Positions 34,850 through 44,272 of a stretch of DNA of 64,000 nt are shown here, piece by piece. Where the stretch lies: assembly GCF_014395225.1 (NCBI RefSeq), contig NZ_CP060723.1, positions 5,704,001 through 5,768,000 of the forward strand, in the 5' to 3' direction. The position numbers were made by a program, and so were the translations under genes. The first letter of the stretch is position 1; each line of letters begins with the position of its first letter. Under the pieces are notes generated by a model. The model was not told the origin of the DNA, made no database searches, and saw only the letters and a list, made by a program, of their open reading frames with translations. The DNA comes from Pedobacter roseus (GTDB lineage Bacteria > Bacteroidota > Bacteroidia > Sphingobacteriales > Sphingobacteriaceae).

Positions 34850-35652
34850 ATCTGATAACCTGCTTCTTTAAAGTACGGTTGCCAAAAATGGATGTTTTTA
34901 TCCCATGCATGGCAACCAAAAGGCATGTTTCCTTTAATTAAAGTCATTGCCCTTTCTGGAGCTGTTTCAATGGAAAAGTTCAATGCCTCTTTGTAATTAG
35001 GGGTCTTTATTCTCTTCTTCTTTCGATTCACTTCTATGGTCCAAAACATGTCTTCATGATAATCGCTGCTGTTCCGGCCAACGTAATTTTCTACGAGCTC
35101 TTTTTCTTGAATACAGACATTATAAAAAGACTTAACTTTTCTCAACGAAAAACCTCCATTGCCGACATAATTGTACAATTGTCGCTCGATATCAGGCCGA
35201 CCTTGTTTATCAAGTAAATTATATCTTCTGTGCAGGTATGACCTAAGTTTCTCTTTAGTCTTTTTAAATAATGTGGGGAATTCTTTTTCTCTCAACCATG
35301 GAGCACCTATATAATCATAACCTAAGCCGCACCAATATTTTAATTCATTTTTAAATACGAAAGCATCCAATTGATAGATGAGTAGATAGCTATAATTCAA
35401 GAATTTCTCATAAAAGAGTTCCGAGAGCATTAAATCGTTGTAACTAAATACGCTCTTAAAATAAAAACTTGGGAAAGACACCTCACTATAAGAGAAACCA
35501 ATTTGCATATTTGATATGTCTAAATCATCTGGTTTGAGTATTACAATATCATAATCAGACAATAACTTTCCACATTGGGCCAAAGCTATCTTTTCATAAA
35601 ATGAAAGCTCGGACTTATAAATTGGTATTACAATTACACAAGAACTATCCAT
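34846..35652 (-). CDS. DUF5672-like protein, probable glycosyltransferase
   Basis: This 268-residue protein has the pattern of DUF5672, a family found in polysaccharide loci: VIVIPIYKSELSFYEKIALAQC at the start, LLIYQLDAFVF (central DAF motif), YDYIGAPWL, YVGNGGFSLRKV and HEDMFWTIE. The order resembles GT-A glycosyltransferases, with DAF as the possible nucleotide-sugar site. The product is probably cytoplasmic and adds a sugar to the surface glycan. Its 3' end overlaps the plus-strand glycosyltransferase by 4 bases, and its 5' end lies 1 base from the next gene. Confidence 0.75.
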   Translation of the reverse strand: MDSSCVIVIPIYKSELSFYEKIALAQCGKLLSDYDIVILKPDDLDISNMQIGFSYSEVSFPSFYFKSVFSYNDLMLSELFYEKFLNYSYLLIYQLDAFVFKNELKYWCGLGYDYIGAPWLREKEFPTLFKKTKEKLRSYLHRRYNLLDKQGRPDIERQLYNYVGNGGFSLRKVKSFYNVCIQEKELVENYVGRNSSDYHEDMFWTIEVNRKKKRIKTPNYKEALNFSIETAPERAMTLIKGNMPFGCHAWDKNIHFWQPYFKEAGYQI

Positions 35653-35653
35653 C

Positions 35654-36478
35654 TTAGTTTCTATTAAATTTTGGCAAAAATAAAAGTATAATATTCATAA
35701 AGGCTTTCAAAATCTTATAGGCTATCGGATGTTTTTTTATATACATAAATTGTTCTGCCTTTTTAAACTTTATCTCTTTTAAATATTCATAGTCCTTAAC
35801 AAATTCAGGGAAATATTTATTTAAGGAAACATCTCTTTCTTTATTGATTTCTGGGTGGTTCTCTGAATTTGCAGATATTCCGGTTCCATCATAAGTTACA
35901 ATTACACAATCTAAATGTTTATAAGTAGCCTCTCGTTTACAGATTGCATAAGTGAAGAATTCCCAGTCAGATACAATTTTTAAATTTTCATTATATAAAA
36001 AAATATCCTTAAATAGCTTTGCCTTAATAAAACTTGCTTGATGAGAGATATTTTGTTCATAAAAAAAAGCGAAATTTAAGGTCTTAGGAAAAGTGCGAAT
36101 CTCTTTTTTTATTCCATCAGTTTGTAGTATATCTCCATAGTAAATATCGTATTGGCCATTTAATTCAGCATTCAATTTCTCTAGAATAGTATTGTCAATT
36201 AAGCAATCTCCACTATTTAAAAACATTAGATAATCACCTGTTGAAATCTTAATGCCCTTATTCATCGCATTATATATACCGCTATCGGGCTCGGATACAG
36301 AATAGGTGAAAAATGAAGAATATGTAATAAGGACATCTTTACTTCCATCCGAACTATTTCCATCAATAACAATAAACTCAAAATCTTGCCAGGTTTGACT
36401 TACCACGCTTTGAATTGTTTTTTGTAAGCCTGCTTTATTGTTGTAATTGATAGTTATAATTGATAATTTTTTACTCAT
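35654..36478 (-). CDS. Glycosyltransferase family 2
   Basis: This 274-residue GT-A enzyme begins KLSIITINYNNKAGLQKTIQSV, followed by FEFIVIDGNSSDGS (nucleotide-binding aspartate), SEPDSGIYNAMNKGI and FLNSGDCL (acidic metal region). The pattern SxPDxGIYdAMNKGi is typical of WbbD/WcaA-like glycosyltransferases in O-antigen and colanic-acid clusters. It has a C-terminal hydrophobic tail. It is in an operon with the DUF5672 gene. Confidence 0.88.
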   Translation of the reverse strand: MSKKLSIITINYNNKAGLQKTIQSVVSQTWQDFEFIVIDGNSSDGSKDVLITYSSFFTYSVSEPDSGIYNAMNKGIKISTGDYLMFLNSGDCLIDNTILEKLNAELNGQYDIYYGDILQTDGIKKEIRTFPKTLNFAFFYEQNISHQASFIKAKLFKDIFLYNENLKIVSDWEFFTYAICKREATYKHLDCVIVTYDGTGISANSENHPEINKERDVSLNKYFPEFVKDYEYLKEIKFKKAEQFMYIKKHPIAYKILKAFMNIILLFLPKFNRN

Positions 36479-36552
36479 GATAAAAATTTTGAAAAAAATG
36501 TACTTTTATCCACTATTAGTGACTTCAAATGCCCTCAATTTATTTTGAGTGA

Positions 36553-37719
36553 TTAAACTATACCAAAAATGAGGTCAAGATTTTTATAGCAGCGTTCTTT
36601 TTCGTAATTCGTGTTAAAAGCAGCAAGGGCATTTTCTACCTGTTTTTTATATTCTGATTCGTCCGTTAGTAGTTTCATAATATTATTCCCAAATTCAACC
36701 GGATCATCACTAACCAAACAACCATTATCTGTTTTATTGATCAGCCCATCAATCCCCCTTGTATTACAAACTATTGGTAAACCATAAGATAGCGCTTCTA
36801 CTACTTTTATTTTCGTGCCGGTTCCGCTTAGCATGGGGCATAATGCTACTTTGGCCTTTTGGTAATAGGGAGATAAATCTTCGGCAAAATTTACAGTAAT
36901 AATATTAGGTGCCTTTATAGAAAGGTGCTCATTTATTTGTCCAATAATACATATCTGCAAATTGGCTGGTAATAAGGGGTATACATCATTGAAAAACCAA
37001 TTGGCGGCTTTCTGATTATGTATATTGTCACTTGCCACATAAATCAGGTCAAAAGTTTTTTCTGCGTCAGAATGAAGATTCTCCGGTTTATCAAGCATCA
37101 TTGGCGCCAAAGCCACCCTGTTGTTACAGAATTGACTAAAGATATATTGCTCTTCGATAGAAATGGCCAAAGCAATATCGAATAAAGATATCCGCCTGAT
37201 TTCTTCTTTAAAAGATTTACCGATATTTACTTTTCTCTGTAGTTGTGCTGTTATAAAGTCGTGTGTATCAATTATTTTTACCGACTTTTTTGTGAATTGA
37301 TTATTGTCAACCAATGTAGCCCAACTGGCATAGTTGATAAAGATGTAATCGTACTCGTTGTTTTTTAAAATTTTGTTAAAAGCCCGCTTAAACCTTAAGG
37401 TTACAAGCTCAGGAAATTGCAGAGGGAAAAACCAGGCCTTATTTTGATAGAAAAAATTTGGTAGTTTATAAAAAAGCAGATAAAAGAGTATATTTTTTTT
37501 TGAAGGTTTTTTTTTAATCACGTAAGTTTTATCGGCTAAGCCAGATTGCTTAAAAGCTTTAATATCTGCCTCATTCCAGCGTCCGGTGAAATATTCGCTT
37601 ACAAAATCAATTTCAAAATTTCTTGATTTAAAGTAGCTTAACATGCTTAAAGCCCTGGTTCTATTCCCCGCGTTTTTTTTTAACGGGTTATCAGGCATAA
37701 AAAATAATACTTTCTTCAT
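36553..37719 (-). CDS. Glycosyltransferase family 4-like protein
   Basis: This 388-residue GT-B protein has an N-terminal acceptor domain (MKKVLFFMPDNPLKKNAGNRTRALSM) with DTHDF near 155. The C-terminal donor domain has NIHNQKAANWFFNDVYP, ICIIGQI, and VALCPMLSGTGTKIKVVEALSYGLPIVCNTRGIDGL, the classic nucleotide-sugar motif. It starts 8 bases downstream of the ABC exporter gene on the same strand. Confidence 0.85.
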   Translation of the reverse strand: MKKVLFFMPDNPLKKNAGNRTRALSMLSYFKSRNFEIDFVSEYFTGRWNEADIKAFKQSGLADKTYVIKKKPSKKNILFYLLFYKLPNFFYQNKAWFFPLQFPELVTLRFKRAFNKILKNNEYDYIFINYASWATLVDNNQFTKKSVKIIDTHDFITAQLQRKVNIGKSFKEEIRRISLFDIALAISIEEQYIFSQFCNNRVALAPMMLDKPENLHSDAEKTFDLIYVASDNIHNQKAANWFFNDVYPLLPANLQICIIGQINEHLSIKAPNIITVNFAEDLSPYYQKAKVALCPMLSGTGTKIKVVEALSYGLPIVCNTRGIDGLINKTDNGCLVSDDPVEFGNNIMKLLTDESEYKKQVENALAAFNTNYEKERCYKNLDLIFGIV

Positions 37720-37727
37720 CTAGATAT

Positions 37728-39557
37728 TTAGTCTGTAAAGGCCTGCATGTCAATTAAACGCCTATATAAGCCATTTTTATTCATTAACTCACTATGGCTT
37801 CCACTTTCTACAACTTCCCCTTTATCAATTACGACAATTTTATCGGCATGTTGTATGGTACTTAAACGGTGGGCTATAACGATTGAAGTACGGTTTTTCA
37901 TTAAATTATTTAAAGCATCCTGTACCAGTTTTTCAGATTCTGTATCTAATGCGGATGTAGCTTCATCTAAAAGCATGATCGGAGGGTTGGCCAAAACGGC
38001 TCTGGCAATACAAACACGTTGCTTTTGCCCACCAGATAATTTATTGCCTCTATCGCCCACATTGGTTTGATAACCATTTTCGGTGTTCAGGATAAAATCG
38101 TGTGCATTTGCAATTTTAGCGGCGGCGATAATTTCTTCCTCTGTAGCGTCTGGCTTAGCAAAGGCGATATTATTAAAAATACTGTCGTTAAATAAAAACG
38201 ATTCCTGGTTAACCGTCCCCATTTGTGAGCGGATACTTTCTACAGTAAGCTCCCTGTAATCATGGCCATCAATTTTAATGGTTCCTGATTTCGGATCGTG
38301 GAAACGTGGAAGCAAATCCATCAACGTGCTTTTTCCCCCACCTGAAGGGCCAACCAAGGCTACCGTTTTCCCTTTTTCAATGTCGAAGGTTATTGAGTTC
38401 AGGATTTGTTTTTCTCCATAATTAAATGATACATTTTGAACACTGATTGCGTTGTTAAAGCCATCAAGTACTTTGGCATCTGGTTGATTAACCAATAACG
38501 GTTTGGTGTCTATTAGATCCAAAACGCGTTCGCCTGCTGCAATTCCGGAATGGATTCCGCTAAAAGAATCTGTTAGTGCTTTTGCAGGTCGCATCACCTG
38601 AGAGAAAAAAGCAATATATGCAATAAATTGGCTCGTAGTTAAAGCACCTGGTTGGTTACTAATAATCAGATTCCCACCATACCAAACGATTAAAGAAACC
38701 ATTAAAACACCTAAAAATTCAGAAACTGGCGAACCTAATTGCTGTCTTCTAACCATTTTTCTATTTAGATTCGAATAAAATTCATTTTCTTTCTGGAATT
38801 TTTCTTTAACTCTATCTGTTGAATTAAATGCTTTAATAATCTTGATTCCGCTTAGGGATTCATCCAAAAAACCAATCATCTTTGCAAATGATTCATGAGA
38901 TTCTTTGGCTTGTTGTTTAATCCTCTTAACTATTTTACTGATAATAAATGCGGATACTGGAATGACTAATAATGAAAATAAAGTTAATTTAACAGAGATA
39001 CTCAAAAGAACTATAATGTAGAAAATAAGCGTTAGTGGTTCTTTAAAAACAACTTGTAATGTATTTGTAACAGTGAATTGTACCACCTGTACATCAGAGG
39101 CAACTTTTGATATAATATCTCCTTTACGTTCGTTATTAAAATAACCTACGTGTAAATTCATCACGTTATTAAATACTGACTTACGGAGATTTAACAAGGT
39201 ATGTACTCTTAAGTCTTCCATAAAACGTTGAGAGAAATATCTAAAGAAGTTTGATAGTAAAACAGAAGCTACAATGATGATGCAAACATAATTTAAAGTT
39301 TCAGCTCGACCGTTTACAATTAGTGAATGGGAAACAAAATCAGAAAACTTACCCGTAATATCAAAAGCAGAACTTGCTGAGTTAACTACATCAACAGTTC
39401 CAGATGATTTTGATGGAAGTAGTGTGTCAAAAAGTGGTACAAGTAATGTCAGATTTAGTGTTCCGAAAAGAACTGCTAATAACGTAACTATTACATAAGG
39501 TATTGCAAACTTTTCTATGGGCTTGGCAAATGATAATAAACGAAAATAAGTCTTCAT
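37728..39557 (-). CDS. MsbA-like ABC exporter (fused permease/ATPase)
   Basis: This 609-residue half-transporter has an N-terminal six-helix membrane domain (1-320) and a nucleotide-binding domain with Walker A GPSGGGKST, Q-loop VNQESFLF, signature LSGGQKQR and Walker B IMLLDEATSALD, then the H-loop IAHRLS. This is the MsbA/lipid-flippase type, expected to move lipid-linked glycans or lipid A across the inner membrane. It sits within the glycosyltransferase cluster, which supports a role in exporting glycolipid. Confidence 0.9.
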   Translation of the reverse strand: MKTYFRLLSFAKPIEKFAIPYVIVTLLAVLFGTLNLTLLVPLFDTLLPSKSSGTVDVVNSASSAFDITGKFSDFVSHSLIVNGRAETLNYVCIIIVASVLLSNFFRYFSQRFMEDLRVHTLLNLRKSVFNNVMNLHVGYFNNERKGDIISKVASDVQVVQFTVTNTLQVVFKEPLTLIFYIIVLLSISVKLTLFSLLVIPVSAFIISKIVKRIKQQAKESHESFAKMIGFLDESLSGIKIIKAFNSTDRVKEKFQKENEFYSNLNRKMVRRQQLGSPVSEFLGVLMVSLIVWYGGNLIISNQPGALTTSQFIAYIAFFSQVMRPAKALTDSFSGIHSGIAAGERVLDLIDTKPLLVNQPDAKVLDGFNNAISVQNVSFNYGEKQILNSITFDIEKGKTVALVGPSGGGKSTLMDLLPRFHDPKSGTIKIDGHDYRELTVESIRSQMGTVNQESFLFNDSIFNNIAFAKPDATEEEIIAAAKIANAHDFILNTENGYQTNVGDRGNKLSGGQKQRVCIARAVLANPPIMLLDEATSALDTESEKLVQDALNNLMKNRTSIVIAHRLSTIQHADKIVVIDKGEVVESGSHSELMNKNGLYRRLIDMQAFTD

Positions 39558-39631
39558 TTTATGTAAAATGGAATATGTAAAAAAGGAAGATCGTTCAAGT
39601 ATCGCCCTAAAAAATCTATATAAAAACTTAG

Positions 39632-39639
39632 CAAAGTTA
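39632..39639 (-). promoter_or_regulatory. -7 box (TAACTTTG) for the ABC exporter
   Basis: An exact TAnnTTTG match on the minus strand, 74 bases upstream of the start codon at 39557. Confidence 0.4.
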
Positions 39640-39801
39640 AGCTTTTCAATTAAACGTTGTGTTTTTTTGAAACCGGTAAGGTTTAAAATTACAATTCTTG
39701 GTTTTAAGAATGGATGAATAAGCCCTATTATAGCTGATATATTTTAATAATCGAACATTAACATTGCAGAATTGAATAGGAATTGTTACAATACAACTTC
39801 C

Positions 39802-40872
39802 CTATTTTTGAGTGTTGTTTACGAGGCATTCCTGATATAAATTCAGATACTGGTTGGCTGCAATTTCCCACGAAAACTTTTCAGCCTGAGCAATTGCTTC
39901 CTTAATGCGGTTATTTTGGATGAAATCACTCATTCCATTTTTAAATACTTCCTGCATGTGTTCAGGTTCAAAATTATCGAAGTAATATGCAATATCGCCG
40001 CCAACCTCAGGGAGCGAAGTGAATTTTGAGAGAAAAACAGGTTTTCCAAAATGCATGGCTTCAATTACAGGAAGACCAAAACCTTCAGCAACAGAGGGGA
40101 ATAAAAAGGCACTACAATTTTTGTAATACCAGGCTTTGTCTTCATCACTAATTGGCCCGGTAATGTGTACCCTATCCAGGCAGTTATATTTTTCGGCTTC
40201 CTCTAAAATCCGTTGTTTGTGGGGTGTTTCCCTGCCGGAAATTACCAGTTCGAAATCGTTATCTTTTAATAATGCAGGTAATAAGTGAAAGCCTTTTTGT
40301 ACCGAAAGCAGACCAATAGTAAATAGAAATTTCTTTTCAGGTTTAAAAGCAGGCTGATGATTTTCATTGGATATCAATTTATCGGCTCCGTTATAAATTA
40401 CACTAACCTTTCCTTTAGCTTCAGGGAAATACTGAACTACATCATTAGCTACAAACTGTGATATACATACAATTTTATCACACTGTGATATAAGCTTACC
40501 AAGTTTTTTTAAATATACCTGAATCCTGTGCGGCTTGCTAAACTTTAAATGAACCTTATTCATGTCGTGAACGGTCATTATTTTTTTTGCATTTACCTTA
40601 CTGGGTCTTAATCTGCAGGTTTGATCAGACAGGTGTACTACATCAAAATCATTCTTTGGACCAAAAAATAAGCGGTCAAGACGAGAAAGATAAAGAATAT
40701 CAACCAGGCCATTAAAAAGGTACTGGGTGTGTTTAAAAAGATAGAATTTTAATTTAAATTTTTCTTTATTTTCCTGGATTAATGCATCCCCTAATCCTTT
40801 CCCAAACGAAAAATAACCACAATTGGCATCTTTCATCGAATCAAAAGTTACTAAGACTTTAGGCTTTTTCAT
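39802..40872 (-). CDS. Glycosyltransferase family 4
   Basis: This 356-residue GT-B enzyme has the family layout: VLVTFDSMKDANCGYFSFGKGLGDAL at the start, MTVHDMN near 100, CISQFVANDVVQYFP near 145, FLFTIGLLSVQKGFHLLP at the start of the donor domain, and FLFPSVAEGFGLPVIEAMHFGKPVFLS, the E-x7-E nucleotide-sugar motif. It most likely transfers a hexose from a nucleotide sugar to the growing glycan; the donor is unknown. Its own promoter box is at 40895-40902. Confidence 0.9.
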   Translation of the reverse strand: MKKPKVLVTFDSMKDANCGYFSFGKGLGDALIQENKEKFKLKFYLFKHTQYLFNGLVDILYLSRLDRLFFGPKNDFDVVHLSDQTCRLRPSKVNAKKIMTVHDMNKVHLKFSKPHRIQVYLKKLGKLISQCDKIVCISQFVANDVVQYFPEAKGKVSVIYNGADKLISNENHQPAFKPEKKFLFTIGLLSVQKGFHLLPALLKDNDFELVISGRETPHKQRILEEAEKYNCLDRVHITGPISDEDKAWYYKNCSAFLFPSVAEGFGLPVIEAMHFGKPVFLSKFTSLPEVGGDIAYYFDNFEPEHMQEVFKNGMSDFIQNNRIKEAIAQAEKFSWEIAANQYLNLYQECLVNNTQK

Positions 40873-40894
40873 TAAATAATATTATTAGGTGATG

Positions 40895-40902
40895 CAAATA
40901 TA
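40895..40902 (-). promoter_or_regulatory. -7 box (TATATTTG) for the GT4 gene
   Basis: An exact TAnnTTTG match on the minus strand, 22 bases upstream of the ATG at 40872. Confidence 0.45.
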
Positions 40903-40921
40903 GATAGATTTAAATTGTAGC

Positions 40922-41797
40922 CTATTTTACAATTTTATAATTCCGGTACTCAAACAACCGCAATCCTGTTAAATCCTCAATTTTTTGTAAAACCCTTCTA
41001 CGAAAATTCATTTTCGGAGTTTCTTTTGTTAAATCTTTTTCAAATTTCCAGTTGGCCGCGGCAATCCTTTCCTGCATCACTTTTGGATGAGTTCCTTTAA
41101 AATGGACCAAACGATCGGCATTGTGCATATCATAAGTATCCTGCACCGGGTAATTCTCTTCAATCCACTCTTCTGTTTGATAAAACTGGTTAAAGTTGCG
41201 CACTTTGCCTTGTAGTCCCTTTGGCGGCTTTACCCAGCCGTAATGATAAATATAGGCATCAATTAGTTTAACCTTAAGTTTTCTATCGTTAATCCTAAAG
41301 CCCTGTGCATCGCGATAAGAACGTATACCTGGTAGGTTTTTGATAATCCGAACCTCTCTTCTATACCAGCGCCTCGATTCGGCGAGGTAATCGTAAGAAG
41401 CATAAAAGTGTTTATATTTTAAAAGCAGGGCTTCAACATTGCTGTTGTTCAGCTCCAATTCCATTTCTTTTTTAAGAAGGGGGAGATAATCTTCGTGGAT
41501 GGCTTCATCGCCCTGGATATAAACCATCCAATCGGTATCAGCACTTATTTGGGCTAAGGCCTTATTGGTTTCATCAGCAAAAACACGACCGCCTTCTCGT
41601 ATACTATCATCCCAAACCGTATCGATGGTCCTGATTTTTGGATCGATACTTTTTACCATTTCAGCCGTTTCATCAGAAGAATTGCCCAATGCAACGATAA
41701 AATCATCACACAAAGGCAGAACTGAAAGTATGGCTTCTTTGGCGGGATAATCGTTTACAATTGCATTTCGTAAAAAGGTAAAACCGGTAACTTTCAT
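40922..41797 (-). CDS. Glycosyltransferase family 2-like protein
   Basis: This 291-residue protein starts KVTGFTFLRNAIVNDYPAKEAILSVLPLCDDFIVALGNSSD, the opening of a GT-A fold with the nucleotide-binding aspartates. VYIQGDEAIHEDY (residues about 92-104) is where the metal-binding acidic motif would be. YHYGWVKPPKG near 195 is a conserved late motif of this subgroup. It is the most upstream gene of the polysaccharide cluster and its start lies close to that of the divergent meaB gene. Confidence 0.82.
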   Translation of the reverse strand: MKVTGFTFLRNAIVNDYPAKEAILSVLPLCDDFIVALGNSSDETAEMVKSIDPKIRTIDTVWDDSIREGGRVFADETNKALAQISADTDWMVYIQGDEAIHEDYLPLLKKEMELELNNSNVEALLLKYKHFYASYDYLAESRRWYRREVRIIKNLPGIRSYRDAQGFRINDRKLKVKLIDAYIYHYGWVKPPKGLQGKVRNFNQFYQTEEWIEENYPVQDTYDMHNADRLVHFKGTHPKVMQERIAAANWKFEKDLTKETPKMNFRRRVLQKIEDLTGLRLFEYRNYKIVK

Positions 41798-41855
41798 TAT
41801 GGGGGCGCTTTGTAGCTAATAATTTTTGTTTCTTTGTACAAAGATAGTTTTATTG

Positions 41856-42752
41856 ATGAATACGCATCTATCCATTTTAAGCGAAGTAAAAGCGGGCAAT
41901 TATAAGGCTTTGGCAAGAACGTTAACACTTGTTGAAAATAATATCAAGCCAGCTGATTCGATTTTAAGGGATTTGGATAGTAATATAAATGTTCCCGTTG
42001 TAGGTATCACCGGGCCTCCGGGTGCTGGTAAAAGCACTTTAGTAAATGCCATAACCAATCATTTTGTGGCTGAGGGAAAACGCATTGCGATATTGGCAAT
42101 AGATCCAACCTCTCCTTTTAATTTTGGCTCTTTATTGGGCGATCGCATCCGCATGGCCGGCCAATTTAATAATCCTAATGTGTATATCCGATCTTTGGCT
42201 ACCAGGGGCTCTTTAGGAGGCATTTCTGCTAAAACCATCGAAATGGTTGACGTTTTAAAAGCAGCCAATTTTGATCTGATCATGGTTGAAACCGTCGGGG
42301 TGGGGCAATCGGAAGTAGAAATTGCCGGGTTGGCAGATAAAACCATCGTCGTGCTGGTTCCCGAATCGGGTGATGAAGTACAGAATATCAAGTCAGGCTT
42401 AATGGAAATCGCAGATTGTTTCGTGATTAATAAAGCTGATAGGGAAGGTGCAGATACTTTTGCCAATAATTTAAAGAAAATCGTTCACCAGGGTACCAAA
42501 ACCATTCCGGTACTTAAAACAGTTGCGGATAAAAATACAGGTATCGAGACGTTATGTGAATGGATAAGTAAACCACAAACGATAGATAATAGCCGTAAAG
42601 TTTTTCTTTTTGCCGAAAAAGCCTGGAAAATTATTCAGCATAAAAAGATGCTTGATATAGATAAAAAAAGGCTGCGCGAAAAAATTCAGGCAGCCTTAGC
42701 AAAAGATGGATTTAATATATATCGGTTTGCTGATGAGTTTGATAATGATTAA
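41856..42752 (+). CDS. meaB: Methylmalonyl-CoA mutase-associated GTPase MeaB (ArgK family)
   Basis: This protein of about 298 residues is a G3E-family P-loop GTPase that protects and loads adenosylcobalamin-dependent methylmalonyl-CoA mutase. ATG at 41856 is preferred over an upstream in-frame TTG at 41826. Motifs: GITGPPGAGKST (Walker A), AIDPTSPFNFGSLLGDRIRM, YIRSLATRGSLGGIS, VETVGVGQSE and NKADR. Together these are diagnostic for MeaB. No mutase gene is in the window. It is divergent from the glycosyltransferase gene. Confidence 0.93.
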   Translation: MNTHLSILSEVKAGNYKALARTLTLVENNIKPADSILRDLDSNINVPVVGITGPPGAGKSTLVNAITNHFVAEGKRIAILAIDPTSPFNFGSLLGDRIRMAGQFNNPNVYIRSLATRGSLGGISAKTIEMVDVLKAANFDLIMVETVGVGQSEVEIAGLADKTIVVLVPESGDEVQNIKSGLMEIADCFVINKADREGADTFANNLKKIVHQGTKTIPVLKTVADKNTGIETLCEWISKPQTIDNSRKVFLFAEKAWKIIQHKKMLDIDKKRLREKIQAALAKDGFNIYRFADEFDND

Positions 42753-42811
42753 CTGATTAATTGTTTAAACTGGTTAACTGAGGACTAATAACTGAAAACT
42801 GCCAATTGGAA

Positions 42812-44101
42812 CTAACTATTCATAATTTCCTCAATTTCTTCTACCTCTAATGGAATATCGGCCATTAAATCAATATTTCCATTTGATGTAATGAGAATAT
42901 TGTTTTCTAAACGGATGCCCAAACCTTCTGCTGGAATATAAATGCCTGGTTCAACAGTTAAAATGTTACCAACTGCAAATGGAGTGTATCTCCCGGCAAA
43001 ATCGTGCACATCGATGCCCAAATGATGAGAAGTACCATGCATGAAATATTTTTTATAAGCCGGGTAAGCGGGGCTTTGTTTTTTCACATCTTCTAAAGAA
43101 ATTAAACCAAGGTTAATCAATTGTTCGGTCATAATTTCCCCAACCTGCTCGTGGTAAGTATTCCACACTATCCCCTCACCGATTAATTGGATAGATTGTT
43201 TCATCACCTGCAAAACAGCGTTGTATACTTCTTTCTGCCTTTGGGTAAAACGGCCGTTTACAGGTATTGCGCGACTCATATCAGCATTGTAATTGGCATA
43301 CTCGGCCCCAAAATCGAAGAGGATTACATCTCCATCTTTGCACTCCTGGTTGTTGTCATTATAATGGAGAATATTCGCATTATGGCCGGAAGCAATAATT
43401 GGCGTATAGGCGTGCCCAGTGCCACCTTGACGGATAAATTCGTGAATAATTTCTGCTTCAATCTCATATTCCTTTACGCCGGGTTTGGTAAATTTTAACA
43501 CCCTGATAAACGCATCCCGGGTTATTGCACAGGCTTTTTTTGTCAATTCAACTTCTACATCTGATTTAACGGCTCGTAAACCGCGCATAATCGGTGCCGA
43601 ACGTTCATAGTGATGTAGTGGATATTTTGCTTTCATTTTTTCAATGAAACGGATATCGAGATAAGGAACTTCATGAGCATAACGGTCATTTTCATTTGTG
43701 TTTAAATAGATATGTTCAGCGTAGTTCACAATACTATGTAAAATGTTGTCAAAATCTTCCAGCCAATATATGGTCTCAATGCCTGAAGCTGCCTTTGCCT
43801 GTTCTTTGGTATACTTATAGCCCTCCCAAACCTTGATGTAATCGTTGGTCTGTCTTAAAAACAGGACTTCTCTGTACAAAGGATTAGGACAATCAGGAAA
43901 TAGAAGCAATATTGTTTGTTCCTGATCGATTCCCGATAAATAAAATAAATCTGGATTTTGCTTAAAAACAAAACTCTGATCGCCACTTCTAGGAAATTCA
44001 TCACTTGAATTGAAGATAGCTAATGAGTTGTTTTTTAGCTGTTTAGTGAAATTTTTTCTATTTAGTGTAAATAATGACTGATCGATAGTAGGATATTTCA
44101 T
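42812..44101 (-). CDS. Xaa-Pro aminopeptidase (aminopeptidase P, M24B)
   Basis: This 429-residue metallopeptidase removes N-terminal residues that precede proline. The N-terminal creatinase-like domain is followed by the pita-bread catalytic domain with the two-metal ligands in VILFDFGAEYANYNADMSR (two aspartates), HGTSHHLGIDVHD (histidine), VEPGIYI (glutamate) and RLENNILI (glutamate). Its promoter box TACATTTG is at 44130-44137. Confidence 0.92.
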   Translation of the reverse strand: MKYPTIDQSLFTLNRKNFTKQLKNNSLAIFNSSDEFPRSGDQSFVFKQNPDLFYLSGIDQEQTILLLFPDCPNPLYREVLFLRQTNDYIKVWEGYKYTKEQAKAASGIETIYWLEDFDNILHSIVNYAEHIYLNTNENDRYAHEVPYLDIRFIEKMKAKYPLHHYERSAPIMRGLRAVKSDVEVELTKKACAITRDAFIRVLKFTKPGVKEYEIEAEIIHEFIRQGGTGHAYTPIIASGHNANILHYNDNNQECKDGDVILFDFGAEYANYNADMSRAIPVNGRFTQRQKEVYNAVLQVMKQSIQLIGEGIVWNTYHEQVGEIMTEQLINLGLISLEDVKKQSPAYPAYKKYFMHGTSHHLGIDVHDFAGRYTPFAVGNILTVEPGIYIPAEGLGIRLENNILITSNGNIDLMADIPLEVEEIEEIMNS

Positions 44102-44129
44102 GGAAATGGTATTTTTATTTGGAAATGGC

Positions 44130-44137
44130 CAAATGTA
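44130..44137 (-). promoter_or_regulatory. -7 box (TACATTTG) for aminopeptidase P
   Basis: An exact TAnnTTTG match on the minus strand, 28 bases from the ATG at 44101. Confidence 0.45.
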
Positions 44138-44185
44138 ATAAAATGATTATTTACAGTGAAGTTTGGAACGGAGTTTGTATAAAAG

Positions 44186-44215
44186 TTTGAAAATTTAAAA
44201 TTTTGTTTAATTTTG
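44186..44215 (+). promoter_or_regulatory. Strong promoter of the OmpA-family gene
   Basis: TTTG (44186-44189), an 18-base spacer and TAATTTTG (44208-44215) match the -33/-7 Bacteroidota promoter. The leader is about 55 bases and A-rich before the ATG (AAGAAAAAAGATT), as is usual for well-translated genes in this phylum. Confidence 0.65.
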
Positions 44216-44272
44216 CGATTACTAAAAAATTAATCAATTAAATTGTTTAACCCTTAAAAAAGAAAAAAGATT

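Noticed and set aside
37728..39557. Assigning this exporter as the essential lipid A flippase msbA
   Set aside because: It lies within a glycan cluster, a second similar exporter is at 56733-58487, and sequence alone cannot separate lipid A from other glycolipids.
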